This document shows positions 1 to 9,844 of a DNA stretch of 64,000 nt, piece by piece. The number at the start of each line of letters is the position of its first letter. Positions within the stretch are counted from its first letter, which is position 1. The DNA is taken from contig JAJFKY010000014.1 in NCBI GenBank assembly GCA_021772975.1, forward strand, positions 1 to 64,000, given 5' to 3'. The position numbers and the translations under genes were made by a program. Under the pieces are notes generated by a model. It had not been told where the DNA came from. It saw only the letters and a list, made by a program, of their open reading frames with translations, and made no database searches. This stretch comes from Gammaproteobacteria bacterium. Lineage in GTDB: Bacteria > Pseudomonadota > Gammaproteobacteria > Xanthomonadales > Wenzhouxiangellaceae.

Positions 1-141
1 CCGCTTGCGGGCGACCAACCCATGCCCCTCAGGTGTATATGCCCACTTCCAGTAACCACTATAGCCCTCAGCTGTATGTGTCCACTCTCTATCCATAAAC
101 GCCATTGCCCTCGGATGTAGGAGCCCGCTTGCGGGCGACCA
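1..141. repeat. REP-like repeat cluster upstream of icmF
   Basis: The word CCGCTTGCGGGCGACC occurs at the window edge (1-16) and again at 125-140, where it is preceded by GTAGGAGC. Together GTAGGAGC plus the palindrome CCGCTTGCGGG matches the familiar REP pattern of a GTAG head and a short hairpin. Between them are two further degenerate units beginning GCCC(C)TCAG and continuing TGTATRTGYCCACT, near 24-48 and 66-90, so the interval reads as three related units of about 42 bp. The left copy is cut by the window boundary. Confidence 0.6.
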
Positions 142-257
142 CTCCATTGACCCTGCAAAAACCCACGCCCCAGCATTGACCACCGCCCCACATCCCCGCA
201 CATCACCTTAAAACGTTACAATAAAACGATGTTTACTAACCGTATTCGAGTATCACC

Positions 258-3200
258 ATGAGCACCACTGCCTCTGACATCCGCAGCAGCAAAAAAACCG
301 AGCAGGACAATCCTTTGCGGTTCGTCACCGCCGCCTCGTTGTTCGACGGCCACGACGCGGCTATCAACATCATGCGCCGGCTGATTCAGGCGCAGGGTTG
401 CGAGGTGGTGCATCTGGGGCATAACCGGTCGGTGGATGATGTGGTGCGGGCGGCCATCCAGGAGGACGCCGACGCGATCGCCATCAGTTCCTATCAGGGC
501 GGGCATGTCGAATACTTTAAATACATGGTGGATCGGCTTAAAGAGGAGGGCGCCGAGCATATCCGGGTCTTTGGCGGTGGTGGCGGCACCATTACGCTGG
601 ACGAAATCAAGGAACTGCACGATTACGGCGTAGAACGCATCTATCACCCCGATGACGGCATGAACATGGGGCTGGTGGAAATGATCGAGGACGTGGTCGA
701 ACGCGCCGAGCAGGCCCGCCAGCCTGAATATGAACCCGAGTCCATCGAGAGAGACGATCACCGTAGCGTCGGGGCGATGATTTCGGCGCTGGAAACCGGC
801 CAGATCGGCGATGATCGGCTCCAGTCGCTGCGCAAACAGTGGCAACTGGCCGCCGGTAAAACACCCGTGATGGGTATTACCGGCACCGGTGGTGCGGGCA
901 AATCTTCGGTTACCGATGAGCTGCTTAACCGCTTTCTGCAGCACTTCAATGACATGCGGATCGCGGTCCTGGCGGTCGATCCCACCCGCCGCAAGACCGG
1001 CGGCGCGCTGTTGGGTGATCGCATCCGCATGAACAGCCTGCGCAACCAGCGTGTGTATATGCGCTCGATGGCCACCCGCCGCCAGCATCTGGCCACTTCG
1101 GAAATGCTGGGTGACGCGACCCTTTTTCTAAAATCGCTGGGTTTTGATCTGGTGATCGTGGAAACCGCCGGGATCGGCCAGTCGGACTCGGAAATCGTCG
1201 ATCTGGTGGATTTTCCGGTATATGTGATGACCAGCGATTACGGCGCGGCCAGCCAGTTGGAAAAAATCGATATGTTGGATTTTGCCGAGTTGGTGGTGCT
1301 CAACAAGTTCGACAAGAAAGGCGCTGAAGACGCCCAGCGCGACGTCAAAAAACAATGGAAGCGTAATCGCCTGGCGTTTCAGATGGATAACGATGAAGTA
1401 CCGGTCTACGCCACTATCGCCAGCCAGTTTAATGATCCGGGAATCACCTGGATGTTCAGCAACTTATGCCGTTTACTTCGGGAAAAGCTGAAGCTGGACG
1501 AGACCCGCTGGACGCCTGAAGTCAACACCGATATCAAAGAACCCAAGGCCATGGCGCTGATCCCCGGCGCACGGATTCGCTATCTGGCGGAAATCGCCGA
1601 GCAGGGCCGCGGCATCAATCAGGCGATTGAGCAGATGGCGGAAAATGCCAGCCTGGCGCAAAGCTACTACGAAGCGCTCAAGGCACTGGATGATCAACTG
1701 CCTGAACCACTGATGCTGTTCACCGCGACGCAATCCGCTGACGGCAGCATCACCTTGCTGCGGGAGCGCTACAACGAAGCGCTGAAATCCCTGTCCAGCG
1801 ATGCCATCGACCTGTTGCAGCAATGGCCGGCTAGAATGGAGGGCGTGACCGCGGATCAATTCAGCTATACCGTGCGCGGCCGGGAAATCACCGGTGACAA
1901 CCACCTCATCAGTCTGTCCGGCAACAAAATCCCCAAAATCGCTCCGCCCAGATTCCGTGACTGGGGCGATCTGCTGAAATTTCTAATGAAGGAAAACCTG
2001 CCGGGCGCTTATCCCTACACTGGCGGTGTGTTCCCTTATCGCCGCGTCGGTGAAGACCCCACCCGGATGTTTGCCGGCGAAGGCATGCCCGAGCGCACCA
2101 ACAAGCGTTTTCATTACCTGTCCGCCGGTCAGCCGGCGGCACGTTTGTCCACCGCATTTGATTCGGTCACGCTGTACGGCGAAGACCCGCACGAACGGCC
2201 GGATATCTATGGCAAGGTCGGCAACTCCGGGGTATCCATTGCCTGCCTGGATGATATGAAACGGCTGTATTCCGGTTTCGACCTGTGCCAGCCCACCACC
2301 TCGGTCTCGATGACCATCAACGGCCCCGCGCCAATGATTCTGGCGATGTTTATGAACACCGCCATTGATCAACAGGTGGAAAGGTATCTGCAAGAGCAGG
2401 GCCAGTGGGAACAGGCACAGGACAAGATCAAGTCCTTACTAAACAATGACCTGCCACGTTATCGTCGCGATATACCTGAACAAAATGACGGTCTGGGGCT
2501 GGGCATGCTGGGGGTCAATGGTGACCAGTTGCTGGATGCTGAAACCTACCAGCGGATCAAAGCCAAAACCCTCAACAGCGTACGCGGCACCGTGCAGGCC
2601 GATATTCTGAAAGAAGACCAGGCGCAGAACACCTGCATTTTCTCCACCGAATTCGCCTTGAAGATGATGGGAGATATCCAGCAGTATTTTGTCGATCACA
2701 AAGTGCGCAACTTCTACTCGGTCTCGATCTCCGGCTATCACATCGCCGAAGCCGGCGCGAACCCGATCAGCCAGTTGGCGTTTACCCTGTCCAATGGCTT
2801 TACCATTGTGGAATATTATTTGGCGCGTGGGATGCATATCGACGAATTCGCGCCCAACCTGTCATTTTTCTTCAGCAACGGCATGGACCCGGAATACACC
2901 GTCATCGGCCGGGTCGCGCGGCGGATCTGGGCTCGGGCCATGCGCGAGCGCTACGGCGCCAATCAGCGCAGCCAGATGCTCAAATACCATATCCAGACCT
3001 CGGGCCGCTCACTACACGCCCAGGAAATCCAGTTCAACGATATCCGCACCACGCTGCAGGCGCTGTACGCGATCTTCGACAACTGCAACAGCCTGCACAC
3101 CAACGCTTATGACGAAGCCATCACCACGCCAACCGAAGAAAGCGTGCGCCGGGCGGTGGCGATTCAATTGATTATCAATCGCGAACTGGGTCTCAACTTC

Positions 3201-3686
3201 AACGAAAACCCCTGGCAGGGCAGCTTTGTAGTGGATGAGCTGACCGATCTGGTGGAAGAAGCGGTCTACGCCGAATTTGAAAGCATCAGCGACCGTGGCG
3301 GCGTACTGGGCGCCATGGACACCATGTATCAGCGTGGCAAGATTCAGGACGAATCGCTATATTATGAAAGCAAAAAACACGACGGCAGCCTGCCGCTGAT
3401 CGGCGTCAACACCTTCCTGCCCGATAAAGGCCAGGAAGAAGAACCCGCCGAAATCGAACTGATCCGCGCCACCGAAGCAGAAAAACAGGATCAGATCACC
3501 GGCGTGCGGAATTTTCAGAAACGGCACGCGGACAAGGCCGATCAGGTATTGGCGGAACTGCAGAAGGTGGCGCGAGAGCGGGGGAATGTGTTTGAGAGTT
3601 TGATGGAGGCGGTGAAGGTGGCGAGTTTGGGGCAGATTAGTGGGGCGTTGTATGGGGTTGGGGGGGAGTATAGGAGGAATATGTAA
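258..3686 (+). CDS. icmF: Fused isobutyryl-CoA mutase (B12 domain - GTPase - mutase)
   Basis: This 1142-residue protein should interconvert isobutyryl-CoA and n-butyryl-CoA (or a related branched acyl-CoA pair) with adenosylcobalamin, in the cytoplasm. Three parts are visible. An N-terminal cobalamin-binding domain (about 20-150) has DGHDAA at 30-35, with His32 the expected lower cobalt ligand. A MeaB/ArgK-like P-loop GTPase (about 200-420) has Walker [13 protein letters not shown] near 207-218 and NKFDKKG as base-recognition motif. A methylmalonyl-CoA-mutase-type TIM barrel fills the rest, including [11 protein letters not shown]. The order B12-GTPase-mutase in one chain is that of IcmF, where the GTPase is the built-in chaperone for cofactor loading. 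Length fits the family (about 1090-1100) with a short N-terminal extension. Substrate is inferred; some IcmF-like enzymes prefer pivalyl- or isovaleryl-CoA. Confidence 0.93.
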   Translation: MSTTASDIRSSKKTEQDNPLRFVTAASLFDGHDAAINIMRRLIQAQGCEVVHLGHNRSVDDVVRAAIQEDADAIAISSYQGGHVEYFKYMVDRLKEEGAEHIRVFGGGGGTITLDEIKELHDYGVERIYHPDDGMNMGLVEMIEDVVERAEQARQPEYEPESIERDDHRSVGAMISALETGQIGDDRLQSLRKQWQLAAGKTPVMGITGTGGAGKSSVTDELLNRFLQHFNDMRIAVLAVDPTRRKTGGALLGDRIRMNSLRNQRVYMRSMATRRQHLATSEMLGDATLFLKSLGFDLVIVETAGIGQSDSEIVDLVDFPVYVMTSDYGAASQLEKIDMLDFAELVVLNKFDKKGAEDAQRDVKKQWKRNRLAFQMDNDEVPVYATIASQFNDPGITWMFSNLCRLLREKLKLDETRWTPEVNTDIKEPKAMALIPGARIRYLAEIAEQGRGINQAIEQMAENASLAQSYYEALKALDDQLPEPLMLFTATQSADGSITLLRERYNEALKSLSSDAIDLLQQWPARMEGVTADQFSYTVRGREITGDNHLISLSGNKIPKIAPPRFRDWGDLLKFLMKENLPGAYPYTGGVFPYRRVGEDPTRMFAGEGMPERTNKRFHYLSAGQPAARLSTAFDSVTLYGEDPHERPDIYGKVGNSGVSIACLDDMKRLYSGFDLCQPTTSVSMTINGPAPMILAMFMNTAIDQQVERYLQEQGQWEQAQDKIKSLLNNDLPRYRRDIPEQNDGLGLGMLGVNGDQLLDAETYQRIKAKTLNSVRGTVQADILKEDQAQNTCIFSTEFALKMMGDIQQYFVDHKVRNFYSVSISGYHIAEAGANPISQLAFTLSNGFTIVEYYLARGMHIDEFAPNLSFFFSNGMDPEYTVIGRVARRIWARAMRERYGANQRSQMLKYHIQTSGRSLHAQEIQFNDIRTTLQALYAIFDNCNSLHTNAYDEAITTPTEESVRRAVAIQLIINRELGLNFNENPWQGSFVVDELTDLVEEAVYAEFESISDRGGVLGAMDTMYQRGKIQDESLYYESKKHDGSLPLIGVNTFLPDKGQEEEPAEIELIRATEAEKQDQITGVRNFQKRHADKADQVLAELQKVARERGNVFESLMEAVKVASLGQISGALYGVGGEYRRNM

Positions 3687-3763
3687 TAAGGTGCATTTTT
3701 AGATATTGCAGGAACTAAAGATATATTTAGCCATTGCAAACTAGATAAGCATGAATTATTAGC

Positions 3764-3982
3764 TTAGCAAGTCATTAATCTGAATGGGCTAAGTGGGGTA
3801 AAGAATAGATATCTGGCAAAAGCCTGCACGCCATTAAACGCCAATTCGTCACGCCAGCGATACAGCACGGCGCGTTTAACACCCAGCTCCAAGGCTAATG
3901 TGGAAGTCGGTTTTTGATCGGTTTGTAATTGTCTGACCGCTTCGAGTTTAAACTCGCGGGTATAGTGGGTTCGTTTTGTCAT
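3764..3982 (-). pseudogene. IS3-type transposase OrfA remnant
   Basis: The first ~55 residues form a classic HTH_Tnp_1 helix-turn-helix of IS3-family OrfA proteins (YTREFKLEAVRQL, then LELGVKRAVLYRWRDEL). A full OrfA is about 90-100 residues with a leucine zipper; here homology stops after FNGVQAF and the last 17 residues look like unrelated flanking DNA read through. No OrfB (DDE integrase) follows. The start has a good ribosome site (AGGAG) and a short palindrome GGGACTATATTGTCCC lies just outside at 3993-4008, possibly part of the old insertion-sequence end. A dead, truncated insertion sequence is the simplest reading. Confidence 0.75.
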
Positions 3983-4140
3983 CGGTTACTCCTATGGGAC
4001 TATATTGTCCCTGTTTTGGAGTGTTTGTTAAACTGAGGAGGTTCAGGGCGTCCCAGCTCTTTTACCAGATTAAACTTGAGTTTTTGCATAAATCCAGAGC
4101 CCCGGTTGCACATGGAAAATTATGCTATAAAATAGTGATT

Positions 4141-5331
4141 ATGCAGATTCAACGGCCTAACTTATTCAAACCTAGCTATCTGGGTTCTAAAATAATCAAA
4201 CTTTTGTTAGCAATAATATTAGCAATATTAACTATCACTCCAGCAGCTGCATCTCAATGCTTCGTTGCATCTCTTGATAATCGGTTTCAGAATTCAGATG
4301 CAGTTTTTGCTGCAGAGATTGGAGAATATTTCGAAGGCAATGCTGGGCATGAACCAGATCAGAGAAATAAGAAACCACTGATTTGGTATTACTATGAGAC
4401 AAAATATATCTGGAAGGGGAGTCCAGGGCGATCTGGATATATTAATCTATGCCATTCGGATTATAGTGTTTGTGGGTCAAGCATAGAAGGTACAGGGTTA
4501 GACCCTCAAGGTAAGGTATATTTGATATTCGCTACATCAGGCTTGAACGGTTTATTAACCAGCCGTTGCAAAGGAACCCAACTATTGGATGTAGCGTTTT
4601 CTGACCGCATGGAACTGGGTGAACCACTAGAATCCTACGAGCTATCATTAGCTGAAATTACGCCTGAATTCCTTCGAGATAAATTGAGCTCGGAGAAGCC
4701 AGGTGATGCACGTAGAGCGGCAAGCTTATTAACGACAAGGACGTTGGGTAGAAGTGACGTGTTGATAACGCACATGCTACAACATGAATGGCCATGCGAT
4801 GTTGATACGCAACAGATCGAAGATATTAAGTTTTTTTTTCAGGTTCTGAAGACCGAAGCAACTCCATTGATTAACGAGTTTGAGTATATCTGGGCGTGTA
4901 GTAATCCTGAGTTTCGTGCAAGTTGGGTGTCGGTTCTGGGTGATATAACAGTTGGTGCGGAACTATTAGAGAATGTAAAGCGAGGCTTGCGTGATGATAG
5001 CTATCAGGTGCGTAGACAGGCTAGTTTTATCGCACCGAAAATAAAAGGTTCGTTCCGTAAAGAGATTCGGAAACATCTATTTGAGATGATGCAGAGTGAT
5101 TCACCTAGCGCTCGATTAAGTGGTGCTGAGGGCATCACAGCTTTCATTTCTACCTCCTCTGCTTTTATTATTACCTTTGAAGAAGCAAAGGCCGTCTGTA
5201 CGTTGAACACAGATGGCATGACGGAATTTGAAGTAGGTCGCTCCAATGGTGCTTGTAGAAGCGTAGATAAAGTGATGAGGAGTAGGGGTAAAGAAAATCA
5301 ATCAGGACAGGCACGTTTTAAAATGTTTTAA
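4141..5331 (+). CDS. AT-rich exported protein with HEAT-like C-terminal region
   Basis: I do not recognise a named family. The 396-residue product starts with a positively charged segment and a long hydrophobic stretch (IIKLLLAIILAILT) ending in PAAAS, a Sec signal peptide that favours the ATG at 4141 over in-frame codons further up. The mature part is rich in Cys and aromatic residues at first. From about residue 220 it becomes helical, with paired-helix segments resembling HEAT repeats (DARRAASLL, DDSYQVRRQASFIAPK, SPSARLSGAEGI). The start codon has no convincing ribosome site. The gene is clearly richer in A and T than its neighbours and sits directly beside an insertion-sequence remnant, so recent acquisition is likely. 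Function unknown. Confidence 0.6.
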   Translation: MQIQRPNLFKPSYLGSKIIKLLLAIILAILTITPAAASQCFVASLDNRFQNSDAVFAAEIGEYFEGNAGHEPDQRNKKPLIWYYYETKYIWKGSPGRSGYINLCHSDYSVCGSSIEGTGLDPQGKVYLIFATSGLNGLLTSRCKGTQLLDVAFSDRMELGEPLESYELSLAEITPEFLRDKLSSEKPGDARRAASLLTTRTLGRSDVLITHMLQHEWPCDVDTQQIEDIKFFFQVLKTEATPLINEFEYIWACSNPEFRASWVSVLGDITVGAELLENVKRGLRDDSYQVRRQASFIAPKIKGSFRKEIRKHLFEMMQSDSPSARLSGAEGITAFISTSSAFIITFEEAKAVCTLNTDGMTEFEVGRSNGACRSVDKVMRSRGKENQSGQARFKMF

Positions 5332-5501
5332 AAGGCACGTTTCAAAAAAGTCCAAACCAATATGAAACCCATAGGTTGAGCCGCCTTTAGATAGGGGCAA
5401 ATGATTCCGGGGGAAAGCAGTGATCGAAAATTATGCCTGGGTGAGTTCAAATAGTCAGGGCAGGCATGATTCATGGGAACAGCAAAAATATACGGCAAAA
5501 A

Positions 5502-5517
5502 TATAGATACCCATTGC
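5502..5517 (+). repeat. Single degenerate ATRGACACCCA repeat
   Basis: TATAGATACCCATTGC is a one-base variant of the TATAGACACCCA core described for the arrays at 9656, 13514 and 15630. Confidence 0.4.
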
Positions 5518-5560
5518 TTCGCTTAACTTATCCTAGGCACCAACTCAGATATTGTAATCC

Positions 5561-5732
5561 TGTAGGAGCGGACCTGGCCGCGATTATTGGTTATAGCTGA
5601 GCTTTGGGTCGCGCCCGGGTGCGCTCCTACAATTTGTAATCCATCTATTGCTGTTAAACCTGTGGAATCTATTTTGGGAGCGACCTTTTTCCATGGGTTA
5701 TGGGCTGGTCGCGGCCGGGTCCGCTCCTACCT
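5561..5732. repeat. REPIN-like 172-bp unit, copy A
   Basis: This unit begins TGTAGGAGCGGACCTGG, has an inverted partner ending GTGCGCTCCTAC about 70 bp on, and a second inverted partner ending GGTCCGCTCCTAC at its right end. The GTAG head plus GC-rich arms is the REP format, and a head-to-head pair matches a REPIN (REP doublet). Copies B (6073-6246) and C (7643-7816) are near-identical over most of the length. The sequence can fold into a long cruciform or RNA hairpin. Confidence 0.75.
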
Positions 5733-6050
5733 GTAACCGCTAATAGTCAGAATATCCGTTACTTTCGGAAATAAAAACTTAAACAAACTATTCTGGCAGT
5801 CAAACCAAGGTTTCAGTCAGCCAGCCATTCTCGCCGGATAGCGATTTAGAAGAATCAGTCGGTAGTGCTTTATCTGCGTAATGGAAAAGAGACGATTAGC
5901 CGCAGATATGCCCTCACAAAAAGCCTATGCAAGCTTTACCGTCAAGTGTACAACTCAAAAGTATATAAAAAGCTTAGCGGCGGCTATTCAGCGATCTTGA
6001 ATGTCTTGTGATTCGATTGGCACGTATACGTTGATCTGCCGGGTTGAATA
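5733..6050. other. Non-coding interval between repeat copies A and B
   Basis: About 320 bp with no open frame of convincing composition, no tRNA-like fold and no clear promoter. It may be debris from earlier insertions. Confidence 0.4.
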
Positions 6051-6246
6051 AGCACTTGTATTGTTATTTGATCCTGTAGGAGCGGACTTGGCCGCGACCA
6101 TTGGCCATAGCTGAGCTTTGGGTCGCGCCCGGGTGCGCTCCTACGATTTGTAATTCATCTATTGCTGTTAAGCCTGTGGAATCTATCTTGGGAGCGACAT
6201 TTTTCCATGGGTTATGGGCTGGTCGCGGCCAGGTCCGCTCCTACCT
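6051..6246. repeat. REPIN-like unit, copy B
   Basis: Same layout as copy A (GTAGGAGC head, two inverted CTCCTAC ends). It also shares its left flank (ACTTGT.TTGTTATTTGATC) with copy C, so copies B and C are the closest pair and the mobile or duplicated unit is longer than the REP doublet. Confidence 0.75.
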
Positions 6247-6274
6247 ATTGGAAAGCATATTGAAGCATATGAAG

Positions 6275-6292
6275 CATATAGACACCCATCTT
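6275..6292 (+). repeat. Single TATAGACACCCA repeat
   Basis: CATATAGACACCCATCTT carries an exact copy of the TATAGACACCCA core. It lies just right of REPIN-like copy B. Confidence 0.5.
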
Positions 6293-6451
6293 ATTTTGGT
6301 CGGAATCAGGCTTTGGGTCGGGTCAAATATATTATTATGGGCGCCCATATCTTATGGGAATATCATGTTATCCCTTTTCGAGATTGACGCCCCCTTAACC
6401 CGATTTTTGAGATGCTAAACTATTAACCTTACCTAAGAGCGCGAGAATCCC

Positions 6452-7609
6452 ATGCTGAACCGGTTTCGATTCACTTTCTCTGTCTGTTGTGTGCTTGTTC
6501 TGATTTTTGCCGTTTCCGTTCAGGCGCAGGATGAATTACCTTTCAATGTGCAGCCTGTCACGTCGTTTGATGAACCATGGGCGATGACATTTCTGCCGGA
6601 TGGCCGATTACTGGTGACCGAGAAAAAGGGCAGTCTGTATATTGTGGGACAGAATGGCGAAAAATCCCGGCCGGTGAGCGGTATGCCAGATGTGGACTAT
6701 GGTGGTCAGGGCGGTCTGGGTGATGTGGCTTTGCATCCGGATTTTGCAAGCAATGGCCAGGTATATCTCAGTTATGTGGAAGCCGGTGCTGGTGATACCC
6801 GTGGAGCCGCAGTGATGCGCGCAACGCTGGATGTCGATAGCCGGCGTCCCGGGCTTGCGGATAAAACCGTCATCTGGCGTCAATATCCCAAGTTTGTCGG
6901 CCGCGGCCATTACGGTCATCGGCTGCTGTTTGATGGCGATGGCTATTTGTGGATTTCATCCGGGGACAGACAGAAATTCACACCCGCACAGGATATGCAG
7001 TCTAATGTGGGCAAGCTGTTGCGGCTGAACGCTGACGGTTCGGTGCCTGATGATAATCCCTTTGTGGGCTATTTTGATGAGAACCCGCTGGTGGACGATA
7101 TCGGTGTGTATGGTCAGATATGGTCGCTGGGTCACCGCAACCCGCTTGGAATAACGCTGGATGGCGATGGTCAGCTGTGGGAAATCGAGATGGGGCCGGC
7201 CGGTGGCGATGAATTGAATCTCATCCAACGCGGCGGTAATTACGGATATCCGGAAGTCTCAAATGGCAGGCACTACGACGGCCGCGAGATGCCCGATCAC
7301 AATACCCGACCAGAATTCATCGCACCGAAAATCACCTGGACACCGGTTATTTCGCCTGGCGACATGATGGTCTATCAGGGCAGTCAGTTTGCCGGCTGGC
7401 GGGGTAATATTTTCGTCGCCGGACTTTCTTCCCAGGCATTGATTCGGATTGAATTAGCTGGTGAGCAAGCCAGTGAAGCGTCGCGCTACCCTATGGGCGC
7501 AAGATTGCGCGGAGTTGCCGAAGGCCCGGACGGCGCTATCTGGGTGCTGGAGGACGAGACCTCCTCGAGCCAGGGCCGACTGCTGAAGCTAACGCCAAAA
7601 TCGCCATAA
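6452..7609 (+). CDS. Exported PQQ-dependent aldose sugar dehydrogenase
   Basis: The 385-residue protein is a six-bladed beta-propeller of the soluble glucose dehydrogenase/YliI group, which oxidise aldose sugars in the periplasm with pyrroloquinoline quinone and Ca2+. It has a Sec signal peptide (about 1-26, ending VQAQ). Family signatures are PWAMTFLPDGRLLVTEK at the start of the propeller, GQGGLGDVALHPDF, GHYGHRLLFDGDGYLW, and the late block GHRNPLG, LWEIEMGPAGGDELN. Length matches E. coli YliI (about 370). REPIN-like copies stand on both sides, and the upstream interval holds no partner gene. No PQQ biosynthesis genes are in the window, so cofactor supply is unknown. Confidence 0.88.
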   Translation: MLNRFRFTFSVCCVLVLIFAVSVQAQDELPFNVQPVTSFDEPWAMTFLPDGRLLVTEKKGSLYIVGQNGEKSRPVSGMPDVDYGGQGGLGDVALHPDFASNGQVYLSYVEAGAGDTRGAAVMRATLDVDSRRPGLADKTVIWRQYPKFVGRGHYGHRLLFDGDGYLWISSGDRQKFTPAQDMQSNVGKLLRLNADGSVPDDNPFVGYFDENPLVDDIGVYGQIWSLGHRNPLGITLDGDGQLWEIEMGPAGGDELNLIQRGGNYGYPEVSNGRHYDGREMPDHNTRPEFIAPKITWTPVISPGDMMVYQGSQFAGWRGNIFVAGLSSQALIRIELAGEQASEASRYPMGARLRGVAEGPDGAIWVLEDETSSSQGRLLKLTPKSP

Positions 7610-7624
7610 GTGAAATAGCATAGA

Positions 7625-7816
7625 CTTGTGTTGTTATTTGATCTTGTAGGAGCGGACCTGGCCGCGATTATTGGTTATAGCTGGAGCTTTGGGTCGCGCC
7701 CGGGTGCGCTGCTACAATTTGAATCCATTTATTGCTGTTAAACCTGTAGGGTCCTACTTTGGGGGCATTTTCCCATGGGCTATATGGGCTGGTCGCGGCC
7801 AGGTCCGCTCCTACCT
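7625..7816. repeat. REPIN-like unit, copy C
   Basis: Third copy of the unit, with the GTAGGAGCGG head near 7645 and the inverted CTCCTAC ends near 7712 (here mutated to CTGCTAC) and 7814. It lies between the 3' end of the sugar dehydrogenase and the 3' end of the DUF885 gene, so it may also act as a bidirectional transcript-end hairpin. Confidence 0.75.
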
Positions 7817-7874
7817 TTAACAGTTGCCAGAATATCCGCGCGCATGCTGACACTGGATGCTCGTCACAAGGTAT

Positions 7875-9536
7875 TTACGGTGACCTCAACAGGCTTTCCA
7901 GCGGAATATGCTCCCGCAGCAACCGCACTTCATCATCGTTACCGGTCATTGCATAGCGGATCAGTGACAACGGCATCCAGCCGTAGCGCATAAGCTGATC
8001 GTGGAATGCCTGCAGGTTAAATTCATCGCCTTGCTGCCAACGCCTATCGGCCAGCAGTTTCTGCATCTGCAGGTGGCCGATGGTGTAGCCGAGGCCGTAA
8101 CCGGGTGGACGGCGCAGGTAGATTTCCGCATCGACGCGGGCGACGTTTTTATCCAGCCCGGGGGTTAGCTGCATCCAGTACCGCATAACGTCGTCAGTAG
8201 TCATTTGATTGAGCTGCAGCCTGACATCACCGATGCTGCGCACGGCACGGAACAGGCCAAAGTTATAGATCAGCTCGCGGGTGCGCGGTCGGTCGGTGTA
8301 AAAACCCAGCTGCAGCGGCAGCTCTTCCAGATACACAGCCCAGCCTTCGGCGCGTGCGCCATCATAGAGTTTGCTGCGAATTGGGTGCTCCAGATGTTCG
8401 CGCAGCATGCTGTCAAAGCGGTGGCCTGGAATGACCGCGTGCCAGTGATCGGGTGAGGGGTCGCGGAACTGGATGTGCTCCCAGTAATTCGGGCCGCCGG
8501 GTCGTTTTATCCAGCGCACGTTGTAGCCCATTTCCTCAAAATCAGCCGGGATATAATCCGGTACGGTGATCAGCTTCTGACGCTGGATAAAAGCCCGGAT
8601 ATCGGCATCCAGATCAGCGACGCGTTCGGTATAGCCTGTCTCATCTGCCGGCAGCTCCAATTCGGGCAGATCACGATTACGGTGTTCGGCCAGTGCGTAG
8701 CTGGCACGCAGTCGGTCCAGTTCGCGCTGTGACATCAGCAGGATATCGTCAGCATCGTAGGGCATCATTTTGACCTGCCGCAGATACCAGTCGAATGCCT
8801 TGCGGCCAACCCCGGACTCGGCCGTCAGTTGGGGGCGCTGCTGTTGCAGCCATTGCTGAAACGCCTGTACCGCGGCCAGGGCCGGATTGATATGCTCCAG
8901 TAATTCCGGCTGGGTTTGCTGCGCACGTTGCTGCAAATCCTGATACCAGCCGATTACACCGGCGGGTGGTACCGTACGGCGCGGATGCCCGTGGCCGACG
9001 CCATCCGGGTTGGATAAAGCATACAGGGCCAGATCGGTGTAATCGGCGGTGGCCTCGGCCAGATTGGACCGGGCCTGCTGACTTAAGCGCACCACTGATT
9101 GCAGACGCTCAATCAGTTCATCACGCTGTTCAGCTTCGACCGGCAAGTCGGTAAACGCCACCCACAGCATCCGATCCACATAAGAACCAGGGTCACGAAA
9201 CCAGGGGCGGGATATCTGCAGGGTAAAATCATATTCATTCATCTGCGCACGTACGGCCAGATAATCAGCTTCTTGTTCGCGCGTCCAGTCATCGGCTGAC
9301 AGGGCTTGCAGCCTGTCCTGCAATTGCTGCAGTTCAGTTACCCGCCCGGCCACGCTGTCGTGATCGGTCCTGCTCGGTTCAAAGTTATTGCGCCAGTCGA
9401 TAAATTGCTGATGGAGGGTGACCAGATCGGCATAGTCGGTGGCAGCATAAACGTTGCCCGCCACCAGGCTCGTGCACACTATGCATAACGCCAGCAGGTG
9501 TCGATGCATGGCTGTGGGCTGATCAATCGTTTGCAT
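7875..9536 (-). CDS. Exported DUF885-family protein with altered HExxPGH motif
   Basis: The product, 553 residues from the ATG at 9536 (preceded by GGGAG at proper spacing), belongs to the DUF885 group of predicted zinc-dependent carboxypeptidase-like proteins. It has a signal peptide (LLALCIVCTSLVAG, cleaved near VYAAT). The middle and C-terminal helical region contains EGWAVYLEE and the arginine-rich block after it, both typical of the family. The usual HExxPGH metal motif reads HAVIPGH here: both histidines remain but the glutamate is alanine. Catalysis may therefore be lost or changed. An in-frame ATG at 9596 exists but would put a charged extension before the signal peptide. Substrate unknown. 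Confidence 0.75.
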   Translation of the reverse strand: MQTIDQPTAMHRHLLALCIVCTSLVAGNVYAATDYADLVTLHQQFIDWRNNFEPSRTDHDSVAGRVTELQQLQDRLQALSADDWTREQEADYLAVRAQMNEYDFTLQISRPWFRDPGSYVDRMLWVAFTDLPVEAEQRDELIERLQSVVRLSQQARSNLAEATADYTDLALYALSNPDGVGHGHPRRTVPPAGVIGWYQDLQQRAQQTQPELLEHINPALAAVQAFQQWLQQQRPQLTAESGVGRKAFDWYLRQVKMMPYDADDILLMSQRELDRLRASYALAEHRNRDLPELELPADETGYTERVADLDADIRAFIQRQKLITVPDYIPADFEEMGYNVRWIKRPGGPNYWEHIQFRDPSPDHWHAVIPGHRFDSMLREHLEHPIRSKLYDGARAEGWAVYLEELPLQLGFYTDRPRTRELIYNFGLFRAVRSIGDVRLQLNQMTTDDVMRYWMQLTPGLDKNVARVDAEIYLRRPPGYGLGYTIGHLQMQKLLADRRWQQGDEFNLQAFHDQLMRYGWMPLSLIRYAMTGNDDEVRLLREHIPLESLLRSP

Positions 9537-9655
9537 GGTGTCTGACTCCCAGGGCAGTTGTTGTTGGTCTGTACCCCTTTTACCGAACGCCATCATAACA
9601 GCCGCACGAGGTCTGATTGCTTTTTTTCAGAGTATGGGCAGGCTATGGACAAAGG

Positions 9656-9744
9656 CTATGGGCACCCAATAACTTCTCAACAGGATATGGACACCCATAA
9701 CTTCTCACAACAGGATATGGACACCCATAACGTCTCAAGAGAGT
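9656..9744 (+). repeat. Tandem ~30-bp array of ATGGACACCCA repeats
   Basis: Three consecutive units start at about 9656, 9685 and 9715, each reading (AT)ATGGRCACCCA followed by TAACTTCTC and CAACAGG. The last two are almost identical; the first has GGGCACCCA. The 30-bp period with no unique spacers is a simple tandem repeat. The core is the same as in the arrays at 13514, 15630 and 16943. Confidence 0.7.
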
Positions 9745-9844
9745 TTTAAAGCCCGGAGACCACCCATCACGACACTATTAGAGGTTTCTTTCGGATCGAT
9801 ATGGGTCAACATATAGACTGTACTGCTGGGGCATGCATGCCATC

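Noticed and set aside
216-1088. Long open frame on the minus strand inside icmF
   Set aside because: It is the antisense shadow of a GC-rich, well-identified gene; it has no ribosome site or domain.
9656-9744. Possible CRISPR array
   Set aside because: Units are contiguous with no unique spacers, the period is short and there are no cas genes.
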